From Streptacidiphilus melanogenes (GTDB lineage: Bacteria > Actinomycetota > Actinomycetes > Streptomycetales > Streptomycetaceae), in contig NZ_BBPP01000011.1 in the NCBI RefSeq assembly GCF_000787835.1, positions 68,838 to 101,280 of the forward strand: a stretch of 32,443 nucleotides of DNA, in the 5' to 3' direction. Positions 30,083 to 32,443 of the stretch are shown here, piece by piece; the stretch's first letter is position 1; each line of letters begins with the position of its first letter. Made by a program: the position numbers and the translations under genes. The notes below the pieces were generated by a model. It was not told where the DNA came from and searched no databases. It saw only the letters and a program-made list of their open reading frames with translations.

Positions 30083-32284
30083 TCAGACGCGGGTGCCGGA
30101 GGGGGCGCCGGGCCGGATGCCGAGTTCCCGTTCCAGCCGGCTTCCTTCGATGTCCGGGTCGGGCACGTAGCGGGCGAACCACCGCGGGTGGTACCAGATC
30201 CGCGCGCCGACCATCGCCATGACGGCGGGGACGACCGTCAGCCGGACCACGAAGGCGTCGAGGAAGACACCGACGGCGAAGCTGAAGCCGATGGCCTTGA
30301 TGGTCGGGTCGCTGGTGAACATGAACGCCACGAAGATCGAGAACATGATCAGGGCGGCCGCCGTCACCACGCGGGCGGAGCGGGCCGTTCCGCGTTCGAC
30401 CGCGCCGCGCGCGTCGTCCGTCGCGGTGAAGTCCTCCTTGATGCGCGAGACGACGAAGACCTCGTAGTCGCTGGAGAGACCGAAGATGATGGCCAGCATG
30501 ATCAGTGGAAGGAAGCTGACCGTCTCGGTCGGGGTGATGCCGAAGATGTGCCGGCCCCAGCCCCACTGGAACATCGCCACCGACGCGCCGAACGCGGCCG
30601 CGACCGAGAGCAGGAAGCCGAGGATCGACTTGATCGGCACCAGGATGGTCCGGAAGGCGAGCGTCAGCAGCACGAAGGCGAGGCCGACCACGACGGCGAG
30701 GAAGACCGGCAGCGCGTCGCCGAGCTTCTGCGAGACGTCGATGTTCGAGGCGGTGGCTCCGCCGACCAGGACCGGTGCGCCGACCACCGCCTCGACGGCG
30801 GCACGGTGGTCGCGCAGGCCGTGGACGAGGCCGGCGGTCGCCGGGTCGTTGGGGCCGCTCTTGGGCACCACGCGCACGATCGCGACCTGCTGGTTGGTCG
30901 CGAGCGCCCCGGCGGTGGCGACGTCGGGCTGCGTGGCCAGCGCGCCGGCCAGGCGCTGCACCGCCGCGGGGGCGACGCCGTGCTCGGTCACGACCAGGAG
31001 CGGCCCGTTGTAGCCGGGACCGAAGTGCTCGCTGATCAGGTCGTAGGCGCGGCGCTGGGTGTTGGACGTCGGCTTGGAGGCGCCGCTGGGCAGCCCGAGC
31101 TGCATGTCGAGGGCGGGGACGGCCAGGAGCAGCAGCAGCGAGACGCCGGTGACGGCCACGAGGGGCCGGTGGCGGACGACGAACCGCGACCACCGGGCGC
31201 CGCGGGTCGTCGGCGACTCCGCGGCGGAGGTCTTGGCGACCCGCTCGTGGTGGCCGGGGCGCACGCGGGTGTCGACGAAGGAGGTGATCTTGTGGCCCGC
31301 GAAGCCGAGCAGGGCCGGCAGCAGCGTGAGGGCGATCAGCAGGGCGACGGCGACCGCCGCCGCCCCGGCCAGCCCCATCACGGTGAGGAAGGGGATGCCG
31401 ACGACGGACATGCCGCACAGGGCGATGATCACGGTGAGGGCCGCGAAGACCACCGACCCGCCGGCGGTGCCGAGGGCCAGGCCGACGGACTCCTCGACGT
31501 CCCTGCCCTGCAGGAGCTGGTTGCGGTGACGGAAGAGGATGAACAGGCCGTAGTCCACGCCGCAGGCAAGGCCGAGCATGATGGCGACGGTGGTCGACGC
31601 CGAGGCGATGTTGATCACCGAGGCCAGGGCGGTGATGCCCATCAGCGAGACGACCACGCCGAGGATCGCGGTGAGGATCGGAATCCCGGCGGCGACCAGC
31701 GCGCCGAAGGTGATCAGCAGGATCACGAAGGCGACGATCAGGCCGATCAGTTCGGGCAGCTCCGAGGGCACGATCCGCCAGCCGGGGAACACGCTGCCGG
31801 AGTACTCCACCTGCACACCGGCCTGCCGGGCGGGGACGACCGCGGCCTGCAGGTCGTCCAGCGACGCGTCCTTCACCTCCCCGGGCTGGCCGGTCCACTG
31901 CACGCTCACCAGGGCCACCCGCCCGTCCGGGGAGATGCTGCGGGTGGTGTAGGGGTCGAGGGCCGTCGCGACCTGCGGGACGGTCCTGATGCGGATCAGC
32001 GCCTGTTCCACGCCGGCCTTGGGGCCCGGGTCGGTGATCCGGGTCGCGGCGGGGGCCGCGAAGACCACCTGGGTCTGGCCGCCGGCCAACGCGGGCAGGG
32101 TGCGCTTGAGCAGGTCCGTGGTCTGCTGGGACTCGGTGCCGGGGATGGTGAAGGTGTCGTTGGTCTTCCCGCCGCTGACCGTGGCGAGGACGACGGCGAG
32201 CACCGCGACGGCCAGCCAGAAGCCGACCACGATCCGGCGCCGCCGGAATGCCCAGCGGCCGAGCCGGAACAGGTAGGTGGACAC
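30083..32284 (-). CDS. MMPL-family (RND superfamily) transporter
   Basis: This 733-aa protein has the duplicated RND plan: a membrane helix near residues 17-37, a periplasmic domain, five helices around residues 177-325, a soluble linker, and a second set of helices near 385-405 and 540-690. The proton-relay Asp-Tyr pairs known from MmpL3 are present in each half: GVDYGLF (D244, Y245) and SSDYEVF (D606, Y607). IASASTTVAIMLGLACGVDY is the segment with the first pair. It should use the proton gradient to export lipids or hydrophobic small molecules; mycobacterial MmpL proteins export mycolates or siderophores. GTG 32284 has GGGAGG eight bases upstream. No lipid or polyketide genes are in the window, so the cargo is unknown. 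Confidence 0.94.
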   Translation of the reverse strand: MSTYLFRLGRWAFRRRRIVVGFWLAVAVLAVVLATVSGGKTNDTFTIPGTESQQTTDLLKRTLPALAGGQTQVVFAAPAATRITDPGPKAGVEQALIRIRTVPQVATALDPYTTRSISPDGRVALVSVQWTGQPGEVKDASLDDLQAAVVPARQAGVQVEYSGSVFPGWRIVPSELPELIGLIVAFVILLITFGALVAAGIPILTAILGVVVSLMGITALASVINIASASTTVAIMLGLACGVDYGLFILFRHRNQLLQGRDVEESVGLALGTAGGSVVFAALTVIIALCGMSVVGIPFLTVMGLAGAAAVAVALLIALTLLPALLGFAGHKITSFVDTRVRPGHHERVAKTSAAESPTTRGARWSRFVVRHRPLVAVTGVSLLLLLAVPALDMQLGLPSGASKPTSNTQRRAYDLISEHFGPGYNGPLLVVTEHGVAPAAVQRLAGALATQPDVATAGALATNQQVAIVRVVPKSGPNDPATAGLVHGLRDHRAAVEAVVGAPVLVGGATASNIDVSQKLGDALPVFLAVVVGLAFVLLTLAFRTILVPIKSILGFLLSVAAAFGASVAMFQWGWGRHIFGITPTETVSFLPLIMLAIIFGLSSDYEVFVVSRIKEDFTATDDARGAVERGTARSARVVTAAALIMFSIFVAFMFTSDPTIKAIGFSFAVGVFLDAFVVRLTVVPAVMAMVGARIWYHPRWFARYVPDPDIEGSRLERELGIRPGAPSGTRV

Positions 32285-32443
32285 GCCGTCGCCTCCCGCA
32301 GCGAGATGCCGGGCCCCGCTGCCGCCGGGCGCTGCTTCGAGCCTCCGTCACCGGAAGGTCGGGGCGGGAGTTTTGTTGGGCCGTCGGTGGACCCCGCGGC
32401 GGCGGCGCGCCGACGATGGTCGGCACGGCGCCGCGCGGGCCGG

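Noticed and set aside
32285-32443. Possible start of another gene (ATG at 32416)
   Set aside because: No ribosome site and only nine codons before the edge. The region 32285-32443 holds nothing I can support.

Overview
The window is very GC-rich actinomycete chromosome. G/C dominates third codon positions, GTG starts are frequent, genes sit tightly packed on both strands, and I found only one TTA codon in any gene. Streptomyces or a close relative fits best; I cannot name a species. I see no rRNA, tRNA, transposase, integrase, phage gene or CRISPR array, so this looks like chromosomal-arm or accessory housekeeping DNA rather than a mobile island. No intergenic stretch exceeds 300 bases.

Layout. 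1-229: start of a Pro/Gly-rich membrane-anchored protein running off the left edge. 369-1279: two coupled MarR-like regulators, then a secreted YVTN-type beta-propeller protein (1508-2752). 2777-4226: a hotdog thioesterase divergent from a MarR regulator, which is coupled to a small protein whose N-terminus is five DxHxM repeats. 4242-6533: secreted GH92 mannosidase, leftward. 6763-8277: SpoIIAA-like protein, ArsR-type regulator, tiny DUF6126-like membrane protein and STAS protein. 8507-9706: TrmB/LuxR-type regulator with a histidine cluster. 9741-11656: a small ferredoxin-fold protein divergent from an NCS2 nucleobase permease. 11820-13175: DUF2254 membrane protein. 13181-17358: a leftward pair, a secreted galactose/glyoxal-oxidase-like copper radical oxidase followed by a DyP peroxidase fused to four C-terminal repeats. 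17512-19749: small secreted protein, GAP-family membrane protein and aldo/keto reductase. 19890-23703: GH15 glycosidase, a hypothetical protein and a serine hydrolase. 23930-26977: large LAL-type LuxR regulator. 27017-29928: MoxR ATPase coupled to a VWA/zincin protein. 30083-32284: MMPL transporter. 32285-32443 holds no gene I can support.

The points most worth pursuing are: the oxidase plus DyP-repeat-fusion pair, in which one enzyme would make H2O2 and the other use it; the VWA/zincin protein carrying an apparent second, glutamate-less zincin copy; an octamer TAGCCATG shared only by the promoters of the first MarR gene and the beta-propeller gene, the latter also carrying the window's only TTA codon; the DxHxM repeat protein; and a 57-bp inverted-repeat element at 23716-23772. 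Operator-like palindromes sit upstream of several regulator genes and are listed individually.
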